Assembly: GCA_021397835.1 (NCBI GenBank)
Contig: JAJFZO010000028.1
Coordinates: 2,775,501-2,839,500 of the forward strand
Reading direction: 5' to 3'
DNA: 64,000 nucleotides
Source: Moringa oleifera
Taxonomy: Eukaryota > Streptophyta > Magnoliopsida > Brassicales > Moringaceae
The stretch's first letter is position 1. Each line of letters opens with the position of its first letter. A model generated the notes under the pieces. It ran no database searches. It worked only from the letters and a program-made list of their open reading frames with translations, and had not been told where the DNA came from. Both the position numbers and the translations under genes were made by a program. Of this stretch, positions 1-12,779 are shown in pieces.

Positions 1-440
1 TAGAATAAAAACGGTAAATGAGTTAGGTAGCATTAATATATTTTTAATTGTAAGTAAAGCAGTTGGTCAAGAGCTAACTCATATGGAGCTTTAAGACATC
101 TAATATGAAGAAGTTTATTCTTGATAAATTCATTAATAAGCACTCCAGACAAGTGCATGTAAGTTTTTTTCTTTGAACATTTAATGAATGATCCTAATTA
201 TATTTCTTACTTGATTCGATATACACAATCACAACTGCCTGTAAGTATATGAATAATCTTAATTATATTTCTTATTTGAATTCTTTTCTTGTAATAATGC
301 TATAAGGACTTAGTTGTCTTAGCCTTCCCAATCATAAAAAGTATCTTTTGATACTCTTAAGGCAGACTACATAGGGATTTACTACAAGGTTAGCAGGTGG
401 AGATAACATACACCAAATGTGTGGACTTGACTCTCAAGCC
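1..440 (+). pseudogene. 3' end of a CACTA accessory (Transposase_24-type) gene, cut by window edge
   Basis: This is the tail of a Ptta/En/Spm-type (Transposase_24) protein gene from a CACTA transposon. Codons at 120-158 read LDKFINKHSRQVH, which resembles the conserved 'FxDexSxxVxE' tail of that family, and are followed directly by a GTAAG splice donor. A second segment around 385-500 reads DNIHQMCGLDSQANHIIQ before a stop. The same two segments, with the same order and spacing, occur near 35860-36200 in a fuller copy. Stops and frame breaks lie between them, so nothing here is translatable. The real start is outside the window. The family call is an inference from short motifs plus the paralogous copy. 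Confidence 0.55.
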
Positions 441-955
441 AATCATATTATTCAAGCTGTAGCTCTAGCAATGGATGATCTATCAATGATGCAACCATGC
501 TAAATATGTGTGAGCAAATGAAGACTATGAAAGAGTGTCTAAAACATGAGCATAGGAAGAGAGAAGAGAACTATATATGTTTAGAGGCTTAGATGAATAA
601 GTGTTTGTAGCAACAAAAAGTTAAGAGGGATCTTATGCGATGAAAAGAGGTTAAGATGGAACAAATCCATCAGATATAAGTGTTGGTCCTAAAAGGCCCA
701 CCTTTTCGCTCCTCTACAACACCATTTGATGGCTCCAATTGATGAGGATTTCTTTATTTTCATTTGCGTTATTTGATTTAAAGTTTAGTATAGTACTTTT
801 ATGTATTAATTTTACTTATATTTAATGTCGATTACATTTAATTTTAGTTTTTCATTCTTTAATATGTGTTGATTTATACAATTAAAAAATATAATAAATA
901 AATAAATAACTAACTAAAATAAAATATATTATTTTTATTATTAAAATTAGTTTAA

Positions 956-1265
956 GCACAAATGATCGATGGAAGAGTCCATCATAAAGAATCTTCAGGT
1001 TAAAGATGGACATGTGTGTGTGGCTAAACCTTTAAGCTTAATGAGACATTAGTTCATCGCAGATTTGTTGCAGGTCCATCACTAGATTATGATGAATTGG
1101 TGACAGAATCTTTCATCTCTAGCTTTGTAGTAGACTAGATTTTATTTCTAGGTTTAGCGATGAACTTCACATTTTGTCAATAAGTGTTTTCGAGGTCAAT
1201 AATTTAGCGAGGAAACTTTTTTGTCACTTGTTCATCTTTAAGTCCTTGAATGGCCAAATTTTAAA
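956..1265. repeat. CACTA-like subterminal short repeats
   Basis: Short degenerate motifs of the type GATGGA, GTCCATCA, TTTGTCACT and AGCGATGAA recur in both orientations, as in the subterminal regions of plant CACTA elements where a TNPA-like protein would bind. The equivalent block in the paralogous copy is 36610-36930. No clear CACTA terminus is visible next to it. Confidence 0.4.
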
Positions 1266-2679
1266 ATTTAAGGATAAAATTTAAGCAACATCATAAAAAA
1301 TTATAAATATAAGTTTATATATAATCAAAGTTACAAAATCATAAATAGTATAGTAGTGATTTATATATTTTGAATAAATATCAATAAATAAATATTTTAA
1401 TAAATTTACATAAAATAAAAGTCTTGAATTGTAATAATATGTGTAATTTTATTGATATTTTAAATAAATATTAACACATAATAGTTTTGATAAAATAAAT
1501 AGTAATGATTTATTTATTTTACGTTAACATTACCAAGTAAAATAATTTTTTGTCTTCCTTTAAAACAACACAAATTAAATCACATGAAGATTTTAATAGT
1601 ACATATTATAAGTTATAATATGTCTAAAACTTATACATATGAAATTGATAAAATTATGTTCAAAATGACACTTAAAATATAGAAAAGGAAAAACAAGAAA
1701 AAAGTTTCATGGAGTCAAAACAAATTACAATTCTGCAAATATAGAAGTACTCACATTATTTGAAAGTAACTTAAATTCCCATTGATATAGCTCTTGTTCA
1801 CTTGCCATTTCATTACATACATCAATGATAAAAGCATTTACCAAAAGAAAGGGTTAATATTACACACCCAATCCAGCTTCTAACAGGCATCTCATCTAGT
1901 TTAACAAGTTTATTTCATTAATGAGAAAAGACTAATTCAAGTTGGACCTTGAAAGACTTTTAACAAAAGGAAAGAGAAAATAAGGTAATGGAAAGAAAAA
2001 ATAAGGTAACGAAGATTCATAAAGTGACACCTAGAAACCCTTAGTAGAGTAGCCAAGTATACCAATTGCAGGAATCAACCAAGCCTATATCCCACTCATG
2101 CATATAACATATATCTCATCTCTTATTTTACTCTTCATAGACACCAATGCAACCATTGTTTCAACACCAAAAAGCTTATTATCATTATTAATCAGAAGCA
2201 AAAAGGTTATGATGAGAAAAATGAACTCCAACGCAAAAAGATAGATTTGTGATATTAAAAAACCAGCTTTCATGATTAATGCCTTTTTAGAGAAATGAGA
2301 CTAATAGATGAAATGAGATATAGGATTACTTTTATAACGAATTATTTTTTCTATCGGATATCATAGACAGTCATTGAAAGATCTTAATAAAGAGGACAAT
2401 CAACATAAAAGAGAGGGGAAACAACTTGTATGGCACTGAGATGAAAGGAAGGAGCAACTAGGTTTAAAAGTAACCTGTATGGGAATCTAAGAGGATGATA
2501 GTTTAACCTTTTAAAATTCAAATGCTAAAACTGATGTTTCTAGATTTCAATTGTATTAATATCTTTAATCAAAACATAATTTAAATTTAAAATATTTAAA
2601 AAAAAATATATAACTAATTTTAATAAAATTAATAAAATTCAAACACAATGCAAAATTATTTTTTTAATATTCATACGAT

Positions 2680-2683
<4 letters not shown>

Positions 2684-2730
<47 letters not shown>
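2684..2730. repeat. (AT)n-(CA)n microsatellite
   Basis: An uninterrupted AT dinucleotide run of about 37 bases passes straight into five CA units. It is absent from the paralogous copy near 38460, so it expanded after the two copies separated. Confidence 0.95.
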
Positions 2731-3840
2731 TATGTATCAATGATTAACATATTTGTGTAATATATATGAATTCATAATAGTTAAATAAATATAAAACTAA
2801 TCTTTATTACAAGTTATAAAAATAACGTTCTTATTGAAATCATCTTACAAAGTAATAACATATTTAATTTCATCTAAAAATGATTATACTTAAATTTACA
2901 TTAAATGTTGCAAAAATGCATTTAAATTTTGAAAATTAAAAAACAAAAAAATTATAATTACATCTTCAGTTAATTAAAATAAATTAATTATCAAATTGAA
3001 ATTTAAACTTTTTTATGCCAACCATATTTGTAATTATTTGCATAAGATCTCATTAGTCACCTTTGAAATTAGCATATCACATGCATTGAGGTTTATAATG
3101 TATTGATATTAATGCATTATATGCATTACTATATGATACAGGCAGTGTACCTTATATGTTACAATGACTTAGCTACAATACAATTTTATAGGAATTTGCT
3201 TATTTTTTAAAAAATAAAAAAATGCTTTCATAACGATTTCACAATATTTATTGTTGGAATATTAATTATTTATATTATAATAATAAACTAAAACATAATA
3301 GATCAACTTTTCTATGGCATATTTAGTGAAATTTCTTAAAGATTCCAATTAAATATTCTATTGAAATTCTTGCCGAATTTTTTTTTCTACAACATCAATT
3401 TTATCATAACTTTTTATAGAAATTTTGGAATATTTTAACAAATTTTTTTGTTAAAAAATGGCCGTGGCTCTATGTAAAACAAAATAAAAATTAAATTTCA
3501 TTAAAAAAAGAATTTTGATCAAGCCAATAACATAAAAAGGTTAGTTAATTACGAAAGAAATGGCACAAATGCATCACCATTTGCATGATGTGGATCTTAT
3601 TGTGGTAGGGTCAGATGAATTCTATAAATATAGGGTTATGATACCGTCTCGTAGTGGAACCTTAAGATGTGTGTGTTTGATGGCATGTGCTTTGCAAAAA
3701 TACAATGATATTAAACAAAAGAGTTTGTTAATTATAGAAAAAAATGCATCACTATTCACATCAAGTAGGTGTTACTATAGCAAGGTGATGATGCTACAAA
3801 TGTGAGGTTATAAGACTATCTCGTAGTGGAATTTTCAAAT

Positions 3841-4065
3841 CACTATAAGAGAAACTGTTTTTAATAACAGTATGTTATGACAGCCTTTTATGACCATCAT
3901 TAAAAAATTAAACATGATGGTGTTTTATAACCATCATTAAAAAATCGAATACTTGACGATCTTGAAAGACCGTCATAGAAATGTAACATACATGACAGTC
4001 CTAAGAAATCATCATAAAAAACGTAACATACATGATGGTTATGAGAAACCGTCATAAAAAATCTA
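3841..4065 (+). repeat. CACTA left terminus and subterminal repeats
   Basis: The sequence CACTATAAGAGAAACTG at 3841 is a typical CACTA terminal inverted repeat start. The next 220 bases contain repeated 9-12 bp motifs in both orientations, such as ATGATGGT, ACCATCAT, GACCGTCAT and ATGACAGTC, which form dyads. This is the usual architecture of a CACTA end. The likely matching right end is the similar ATGATGGTC-rich block at 25630-25775. No target duplication could be confirmed. Confidence 0.65.
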
Positions 4066-5942
4066 TAATTAGAAAAAAAAATTTATGATGGAGACTCAAA
4101 CCTAATCTCTCTTGGAGAGATTTGTAAATGTCATTGCATCCGATCACATTTTCAACCATTTGGTCTATAATTGATTTTGGTTAATCGTGTTGTTTATTTA
4201 ATAAAAGATGTGTTTGGATTATTTTAAGAAAAAAAAGCAAGAGTGCCAACTTAAAACCAAGCTCTCTTAGTCAACCTTATGAGACTTTACCACTCGGTCA
4301 AAGGGAATCTTATGCAATAATTTTAGTACTAATAGGCTTTAAACAATATACATGATCTACTATAATACTTAAAGATCTTCACCCACGCACTGCTAGTGTT
4401 CTTCCTTCACTCTTCCATGAAAACACCATTCCTTTGAATAGACATTTCTCTCTTTCAATGTCATATAATCGATGTAAAGCTTCACTCTTTCAAGAAATTT
4501 TGTGAAATAGGCTTCGTGCATTGTCGGATGATACCATTGAAGCAAGGAAAATGGTATGTGAAACATAAAACCTTTATCTCGCATTATAAGAGAGAAAAAG
4601 AGATTTTTTTTGTCGAGTGTTGCAATTTCTTACTTAGTTTTGTTCTAAAATTTTCTTTTCTTGGCATTATGCACTGTCGGATGATACTCATGTTTGTTAC
4701 CCTTGTGATACTAGAAATTGTAAGTAAATCAAGGGAGAAAATTGTTACTGGAGCATGTTCTCTATGAATTTGGAAATTAGTGGTACTTTTTATATTCTTG
4801 GAATGCAATCACCACCCACCTTAATATATATCAAGTAAATTGCACCTTTTTGTCAGGATAGAGTCATTGTTTGAGGTCGTAATTTGTTAGGATGTCATCC
4901 TATTGAAGCAATTTTGCTTCATTTTTATCTGAATCAAAGATATTGGCCTGTTCAATGAACAGTTGTTGATGCTTGTTACTTATAGTTTAATAAATTCTAG
5001 TTACTGGTTTATAGTAAATGATGTGCCTCTTACATCTCTGTAATTTAGCTTGGTAACCCTATAACTATTAATTATTTAGTTGGAAATAATTGAACTAGCA
5101 AAGTAGTCTTAGTCTGGTTTTGTAGTAATCATTGGACTGCAATATTTAGTAATATTGTCATCATATCATGAGTTTATACATCCTTTTCTCCATCCTCTCT
5201 ATAATGATAGCCATTAAGGCTGATCTCTATCCTATTTTTTTTTTTTCTAAATTCTTATGAAATATGAAGGCCTGCTACAGAATGTTTGGCCTACCAAAGT
5301 ATTCAGGCTGATTGGTTAATCATGCATTCTTTTTTGATTTAACATGAAAGAGAAAGGCTTATTTCAGAATATATGGCCTATCCCTCTAGGCTCAAACACA
5401 TTACTTGCTTGAGAGTAATAGTAAAATCAAATCAATCTTGATTTTTCACTAGTTTTTTCTTCAAAATATTCATGGTAAAAGTAACAAAACATGTGCATTA
5501 CACAACTAGGTAAAGGTTGAAAAACTTAACATTGTTTACGTCATTCATGCTATTACACGAGTTTCAAAAGCAAACTTGAAGCACTTCTTGCCTACTAGTG
5601 CTGCTTTCTCTACAAGCAAGACCATTTGAAGTACCGTGTTTTACAATTATGTTTCTCCTCGATGGATCTTGGCCTTTCTAACACCATTCTTCTTCAACCC
5701 AACAAGTCCTAGGCCTAATAACACACACCTAGAAAGCATTATCATTTTTTGGCTATATACGACCTGATTGTGATAGAACTTGGATTGACGAAGCTTACAA
5801 GTAAACTTTTTAACTCAAGGCATAAAGGTTTGATTGTTTTCTTTTATGACAGTATTATTTATTGCAAAAACTGGTATCATATAATGAATTATACTTTAAC
5901 TATTTATTTGGATTATGTTTTATGTTTATAGGATTGTACATA
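4066..5942. other. Element interior without recognisable genes
   Basis: I recognise no coding sequence. The only structure noted is an 18-bp motif, TGCAYTGTCGGATGATAC, repeated at 4517 and 4670. The stretch separates the CACTA terminus at 3841 from the accessory gene remnant at 5943, where a transposase gene would be expected but none is visible. Confidence 0.5.
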
Positions 5943-8900
5943 TGACTAAGAAGTTGTTAGAGTCGCCTACCAAATCTAGGGGGCCAAAATAATTATTGAA
6001 CTAAAAAAATTTGAGAACAAAGAAGGTGGTACAGTTCAATTGACAAGGTGTACCATGTGGTACTGAAGCTAAATCCCTTATGTCTACTATTAGAGTTCTT
6101 GCATGTACCACGACACCTATAACTTATAATGACTGATGAAAGGTTCCTAATCATTTAAAAGAAAAAATGTGAGAATATGTTCAGGTTTAACACTTTCACC
6201 CTAAATATTTAATTATACTTTTCATTAACATAGTAGCTTATCAAATTTCATTTATAAAATGCATTTGAAATTGATATTCGCATGAAAATATCTATCTTAC
6301 AATCAATTGGCAATAAATTTAGAACATTCAAGAATATCCTGACAACAAAATATATAATGTCTTTTGCCAACAATCTTGATGGTATAGCAAGACCACCTCT
6401 GATCTACAGTTTCATTTCACAAAATGATTAGGAGAGGTTCGTTAAATTGCGACTTTCAGAGGATTTTAAGATACATTTATGTTGTAATATATTTTTTAAA
6501 CAATAAATATTTCATGTTTCTTCATTGATTGCAATGAAACATTGTAGAAATTGAGTGAGGAACAAAAAGAAGACAAAAACATAATAAACATCCTCATGGA
6601 TTAAGTCGACATGGATATGCAACCTTAGAGCATAAATTGGTAACTTTCTCACTGTTACATTCTTTGTGACGATTTTAAGATACATCCTTTCTTACTTTTA
6701 ATTTGTTACTCCATCTTTACAGAAAGCAGAACTCAAGGTAAAAAAGGAGATTGATCGTAGTGAATTATGGAAGCTTGTGCAACAAGATAAAGAAGGATAT
6801 TATGCACCAGAAAATGATGCCTATCATTGAAAAAATTGTAAGGTTTTCTTTTTTTTTATGAATCTTACATAAATGTTAGAAACCTTTTCTTTTTATAAGA
6901 TTATTTGCTAAAGTTTGAAGACAGCGAGGCCGTAAGGGAAAATTAGAAATTTTCTGATTATGTTTGGCATGATAAAAAATATGAAGGGCAAAATGTATAA
7001 GATTATTACACTGTTTATATTTTCCAAGCAATGAAGCAGGAATGAAAACTTTCTGTGTGTGTTTGGCATCAAGAAATATATGATAGGGTAAATGCATAAG
7101 ATTAATGGGTTATTTATATTTTTCAGGTAGTAAGATAGTATTGGAAATATTCTGTGCATGTTTGGCATGAAGAAAAATATGAAGGGGTAAAATACATAAA
7201 ATTACTATACTGTTTATATTTTTTAGGCAGTAAGGCAGTATTAGAAACATTCTCTGTATGTTTGGCATTGAAGAAAATATTAAGGGGTAAAATGCATGCA
7301 TTACTGTATTGTTTATATTATTCAAGCAATAAGGCAGTATAGTTTAACCAACTGCAATGCCAGTTTTTCTTGGTTTATGAATAAAGACACCCAGATAAAA
7401 AGTATTCTGTCTTTTTCTTCCCTGCTCATTTTCTTGACACACTTAAAGTTAAGCTGCAATATTTTTTGTTTATTGCATGCAAGTCATGAATAATGGCTTA
7501 TAAACCAAGAAAATTAATTTTTATGTTTATACTTAATTCGGTATGGATTATTATAGGATAAGTTAATGGAGTAGTCAAAAGCTGGTACCATTACATTCTC
7601 AAGTAGTGATGACATTTTAAGCAAAGCTCTTAGTACTAATGAGCATAAGGGTCGAGTTAGAGGAGTTGGAAAGTTTATCACTCTTGCAATCTTTTTTTCT
7701 ACTCTTAATAAGGTAGCATATCTAGAAGCTCGCTTGGCTGAGGTGAAGCAGAAACTATTATTATTGACTTAAGGAAGCACAGATGCACATTCACATGTTG
7801 TATAACTTGAAGGTCATAGCTCTAATAAGATACAAAAACTCGATTCACTAATGCCTACGAAGGATTCTTGTGATGTTTCTGATGAAGATTTGAAAATAAA
7901 GGTATTTAATTATTTATTTAATGTTGTAGACATTTTTTTACTATTAATTACAATTAACAATGTCATTTTTTTATGAATAAGGTGTTGTATGTAAATTAGT
8001 AATGGATACACTAGAACATGTTGTTGCAATGAGCACTATTATTGATGGTTCTTATGCCAATTTTATGGTTTTTATTGATCAAAAATTCAGTTAAGATGCT
8101 CGATTACCTATTAAAAATGGGGATGAATATCTTATATTTGTTAAAAATGCATTAGGTCATCATGTAAGTTGGCCTAAAGACTTGGTTTCTACTCATATTG
8201 TTAAGGAGGTATGAGATAATTTTAGTTGTGGAATATTATCTTTGTTTCTTTTTATGTTAAAATTATTTGAGTTTTAAAATTTATTATTGTCACATGTTTG
8301 GAGACAAAGGAAAAGGAAATCAGTGAAAAAGTGAGATCCATTTCTGAGTAAGCTCTGGAGCAGTTTGCAAAAGTAGTTTATCCATTATTGTTTAATATGC
8401 GAAATGAAGTTAAAGTAAGATTTGATGATGATGTTTTTTACTATCCATTTTATTGCTATTTTGGCTCAAAAGATTGCTTTACCATGATTGATAAAAAAGA
8501 ACTGGGAGGAACTAGCATTTGTCTATATATCAGGTGAGATAGAATTTTAATTTTACTTTATTTTAATATCTATGTTTATATGATTTAACTTTCAATTTGT
8601 TTACTTTCAGATATCTACATGCTAATTTGAAGGATATGAAAAAGTTGAAACAATTTGACTTCATCAATCCTGTGATTGTCTCACTCTCTGGTAGATTAAA
8701 CAATAAAAGTAAGTTAAAATATAGACCACAACATATTGCAAAGCAGTTAGAAAAAGCACATTCAAACCAAATTCTTTTCATGCCTTACAATCCAAAGTAA
8801 GAAATTTCTATCTTAATTGCTTTACCAAGACATATCTCACTTGGCTATTTATCATCTTTTGTTTTTCTTATTACAAATAGATTTCATTGGGAAATAGTGT

Positions 8901-9477
8901 TTATTGATATGGCATCACGAATAGTGTATTATTTGGATTCTTTGGGTCATGAAGTACGACCTGATCTTAAAACAATTATGATTATGTGAGTACAAGTTTT
9001 ACTTTATGTCTTTTATTTATTTGTTTCATTGTTAATTCTAAATACTACATGTTTTCAAATGTTTATTGGTTAATGATACAGGGGTTTTCAAATGTTTTGT
9101 GTAAGATCAAATATTACGTGGCAACGAATTCAAGTGAGTTCATTTTGTTCTTTCATTATGAATAATATTGAAAATAATGTGTCAATGATTATATTTCTAC
9201 ATGTGTAGGCACCAATTCAAAGAGGTGATATAGAATGGAGCTATTTTGTGCTTCGATTTATGAAGGAAATAATTGAAGGTCCAATAATTCTTCGTGAGAA
9301 GGTCATATTATTTATTTTGTTTAAATGTTTCATATTTATAAATAATATCAAATTGATTATGTCATCTTCTTTTGTGTTTTAGTCTTAAAGTTCAATGGTA
9401 AGGATACATGTAGTAATGAACAAATTCATAAAGTACGTGGTGAATGGGCTATACATATACAACAGTTACTATCGTAG
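5943..9477 (+). pseudogene. CACTA accessory gene remnant: Transposase_24, DUF8039, Ulp1-like protease
   Basis: A broken multi-exon gene of the type carried as the second gene of plant CACTA transposons. In order I can read a Transposase_24 start around 5943-6185 (PITYND, then VPNHLKEKM) and a piece reading PHGLSRHGYATLE near 6590. Next come EIDRSELWKL near 6755, an exon with LSTNEHKGRVRGVGKF near 7620-7690, and a DUF8039-like piece ending HVSWPKDLV near 8170. C48 (Ulp1) protease exons follow at 8611-8796, 8881-8985 (FHWEIVF, YYLDSLG), 9082-9133 and 9209-9301, and the last exon ends in TAG at 9475-9477. Several stops and frame shifts break it. The expected catalytic cysteine in ECGYY reads EWSYF, so the protease would be dead even if expressed. 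Exon order parallels the better copy at 45890-49007. Confidence 0.75.
6950..7345. repeat. 99-bp tandem repeat, four copies
   Basis: TGTTTGGCAT recurs at 6961, 7060, 7159 and 7259, a period of 99-100 bp, and the intervening sequence (TTTATATTTT, AGGCAGTA, RGAAACATTCT) repeats with it. It lies in what would be an intron of the accessory gene remnant, between the exon with EIDRSELWKL and the exon with GRVRGVGKF. Confidence 0.85.
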
Positions 9478-9507
9478 CTAGGTATGTAACCCTTGTTGGC
9501 TCAGATA

Positions 9508-11117
9508 CTATAGTATAATTGTCAATTTTACATTAAATTAAAGATCATAATAAAAATAAAAATTATAAAAATTATTTTAAGATTACTATCGTAATAATAT
9601 AGTTATGTATTTTATATTAAAATCAAGGATAAATGTTATAAAAGACTCCAATATTTATCCCCATGTTAGTAGACAAACTTTTAAATTGAAAAAATGACAA
9701 ATCAAACTTTGATCTTTTAATTTGGTCTAATTGAATTTCATCAAAAAATTAAAAAATTAAGGATATTTAAATTAGGGATCTTATATAATAAACTTTGAGT
9801 TAAAATTTTTCACAAACATAAAAAAATTAAATATTCAAACTACCATAAAAAATTTTTAGATATTATTGAGGATTTAAGAATACAATAGTATACTCTGTTC
9901 AATTAAATATAAAAAACTTTAAAAGCAAGAAGTATTTTAAAAAAAAATTAAAGACAAAGTAGTAGAACAAATAATTATACTAAAAAATTAAAAATTTTAA
10001 ACATGTATTAAAACTACTAAATTAATATAATAATGTTATTATCGTTACTTTTGTATTAAAACAAACAATTATAATAAATAAAAGTATAGTCATGAAACCA
10101 TCACATATATATATTTGGCTATATTTTTAATGTTACTAGTATAGATAAATATCAAATCAATTGGCAATTTAAAGCATTTCAAAAAATTGATATACATTTC
10201 AATAACAAATTAACAACAGGCTACCTAGAAAAATCTAATTTCAAACTCCTTTCACTTTTCGATTTTAATGTTTGGCTTGTGACCTTCGTTTTGTATATTA
10301 GCAATGAAAGTTTGAGCCATGTACTCAAGCCATTTAGAATTTGCAAGGCTCTCACATAATTCTAGCTCTTACCATTTTGATGGTTATCAAAAGATTATCT
10401 CTTTTTATTAAAGATATAAAGATGTGATGTTAAAATAATCTACTTTTGAAATAGCTAATTAAATATGGATTTAGACCTAATAAAGTAACTGAAATTTTTG
10501 TTTATAGAATTTTGGAGATCAAATTTTTTATACAATTTATAAATTATTAAGGTGTTTTCATTTTGTTTATATGAAATTTTTTCAAGATCTTCACTTCACA
10601 TACAAGATAGATTTAAATCATCAATATCTAATGACATATCTTATTTTAAAAAATTTTTAATTTACATTCTTACCCATTTATTTTTTAAAGATTATTGATA
10701 AAATTATTATCAAAATAATTTTGAAGTGATCATAGAAATAGATTGAATGTTTATATTTCAAATGAAAAAGAATGAACAATAAAAGATAATTTCTGTTTTT
10801 TTTCCTTCATCAAACAATTGTAAAACTTTTATAAGAGTGGAAGATAAAGTTAAAAAAAGCTAAAACTTTGATTATGAAAACTGTCAAAATATTATTATTA
10901 AAAAGTGTCAAAATATTATTATTGATAAGAGAGAAGTGGGAGTGATAGAAAAGAAATGGAAAGAAAAAAATTGAAAATTTTTTATATTTTTTTATTGATA
11001 AAATAGTTGTATCTATCACATTGAAACTTTACTGCATCATTAAACATATATTCATTATGAAATGTTTTTAATAAGAAACTAAAATACAAAAAAAATATCA
11101 AAGCTACATTGGTTTTA
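9508..11117 (+). repeat. Unclassified dispersed repeat, copy A (partial)
   Basis: This AT-rich block aligns in the same orientation with 21165-23205, with 58970-60180, and in reverse with 56560-57480. Landmarks are GCTCTCACATAATT, GATGGTTATCAAAAGATTA and AAATATGGATT around 10350-10470. No coding potential or terminal repeat was found. It begins just after the stop of the Ulp1-like remnant, so it probably inserted at the element's 3' side. Confidence 0.8.
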
Positions 11118-11159
11118 CATTTGATTGCATAATAATAACAACAAGGTTTCCTACACGAG

Positions 11160-11190
<31 letters not shown>

Positions 11191-12779
11191 ATATGAAGTC
11201 TTACTTATTTAAACTAACATGTTTTAAAAGTTTTTTAAAATAATAATATTATAAAAATTAGAACCTTAAAATTTGATTAAACTTTAAAAAATTTTAATAA
11301 ATTTTTTTATTGATTTATGTGCTAAGTTTTATATATATATAATAAGACAAAATTTTACTTTCATAATTTCCAATAATAATGTGAAAAAATATTAAAAATT
11401 TTTAATTAATTATTTTGTTAAATTACTATGTATCTACATTTTACTAATAAAATTCAAATAGAACATAAATCAATAGAACATTCTGATTCAAAAAATAGCA
11501 TACAAAGTGCTATAGCGTACAAAAAAGAATTGGAACGGATTAGATGGTGAAAGAATTTAGAAGCTTCTTTATCCATCAAATCCCACATGTGAAAACGAAT
11601 TAGAAGTCTTTAATAAGTGAACCAAGTGCCTTAGAATAAATTTTCCTCTACTTTATCCAAACATGTGTTCTATCGTGTAGGAGAAAGTAAATTCTATTTT
11701 GCATAGTGAAATTGCAAAGAAGTGCTCTTGTTTATCAAAGTAAGCTGCAAAACACAGAGATACGCATATCATCTCTTAATACGTTGTGTGTTATAACTGC
11801 TAAAATCAAAATAAGCATAATAAATAAAGTTGTTTGATTTTTGACTTAAATTTCACATAAGATGGATGAAGTACTTGTCAACCACACACTACAAGTTGAA
11901 TTGATGTAAAATTCTCAAAGAATGATCGAAATTCACTCCATTTTATCAATTTAGATTAGTACTTTTACCCTGTGAGTTTTTTCCAAACTTTCTTCAATCC
12001 TGATATAAGAAAATCATGTTCACTAATTTTAGATTTTACGGAATTATCATCAAGCACCATTTTCTTTATTTCAAAATTTGCGATTAATTTAAGATGAAGA
12101 GCTTAACCATTTACATCTGTAAATTTTAGAATTGAAATTATATCTTTATCTACATTCATAAATCTTGAGTTTCCTTTTTTTATTTTTTATTTTTTTGCTT
12201 TTTTGTTTTGATAATGCTTGGTTTTACTATAATAAAAGAGTTTGACATCATAAGTATGCTATTTTTTTATTAGTAGTTTTTTTCAATTATTTATCGTTTC
12301 AAAGAAAATGACATAAATATTTATCTTTGATTCAATTCTTCTTTGAGATTTTTCTTTTTATGCTTTGTTTTAGCTTAGTAGTCCATATTTATATATTTAT
12401 TCTTACTTAGTAAAGAATTGATCATTAATGAATTCAATCAACTAAAAAAATCATAAGGAATTAGTAAAACAAGAACATTATGCTTTTTTTTCCCCCTTAA
12501 AAAGGGTGGATTCTAGATCATTTATTTCGTTTTGTCTTTATTTTTTTAGAAGATACCTATAATTAATTGACTTTTCCTTGCTTTCCTTATGCGTTAGCAT
12601 ATATATCTACTAATAGTTATAGTGATGCTAATAATGGCATATCTTCTACCTTTTTCCTTTACAAGTTAAAGATTTTTTTATGCCTTTATAATTTTTGATT
12701 TCAAAAACAAAAATAATAAAAAATTTCTTATTTATGGTTGCGTTCTATTTGTGTTAATGATATTGTAGAATGGTTTACC
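11118..12779. other. AT-rich stretch, nothing recognised
   Basis: An (AT)n microsatellite lies at 11158-11189. The rest is AT-rich sequence with poly-T runs. I see no coding region, terminal repeat or RNA gene. Confidence 0.6.

Larger units (their letters stand above)
1..3715 (+). repeat. Paralogous CACTA-derived block, copy 1 (pair of 35744-39425)
   Basis: The whole block aligns base by base, in the same orientation, with 35744-39425; by eye roughly eight to nine of ten bases match over sampled stretches. Homology starts at the window edge and fades near 3715, where copy 2 fades near 39425. It holds the gene tail above, short repeats at 956-1265, and about 2.4 kb of AT-rich noncoding sequence. 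On the minus strand around 2085-2273 a short hydrophobic frame is partly shared with copy 2, but it has stops and I do not recognise it. Confidence 0.8.

Noticed and set aside
2085..2273. Minus-strand hydrophobic 62-codon frame as a small membrane protein gene
   Set aside because: The paralogous copy (about 37870-38090) has stops in the same frame, and the phrase GVETMVAL continues into broken sequence. It is an old fragment at most.
3646..3656. CTCGTAGTG as a CACTA right terminus with GAA duplication
   Set aside because: Homology between the two paralogous blocks continues past this point, and the same phrase with GAA recurs at 3821-3831. It is therefore part of a local 170-bp duplication and not a proven end.
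6876..7342. Overlapping open frames on both strands of 60-86 codons
   Set aside because: They arise from the 99-bp tandem repeat; the repeated translation has no family motif.
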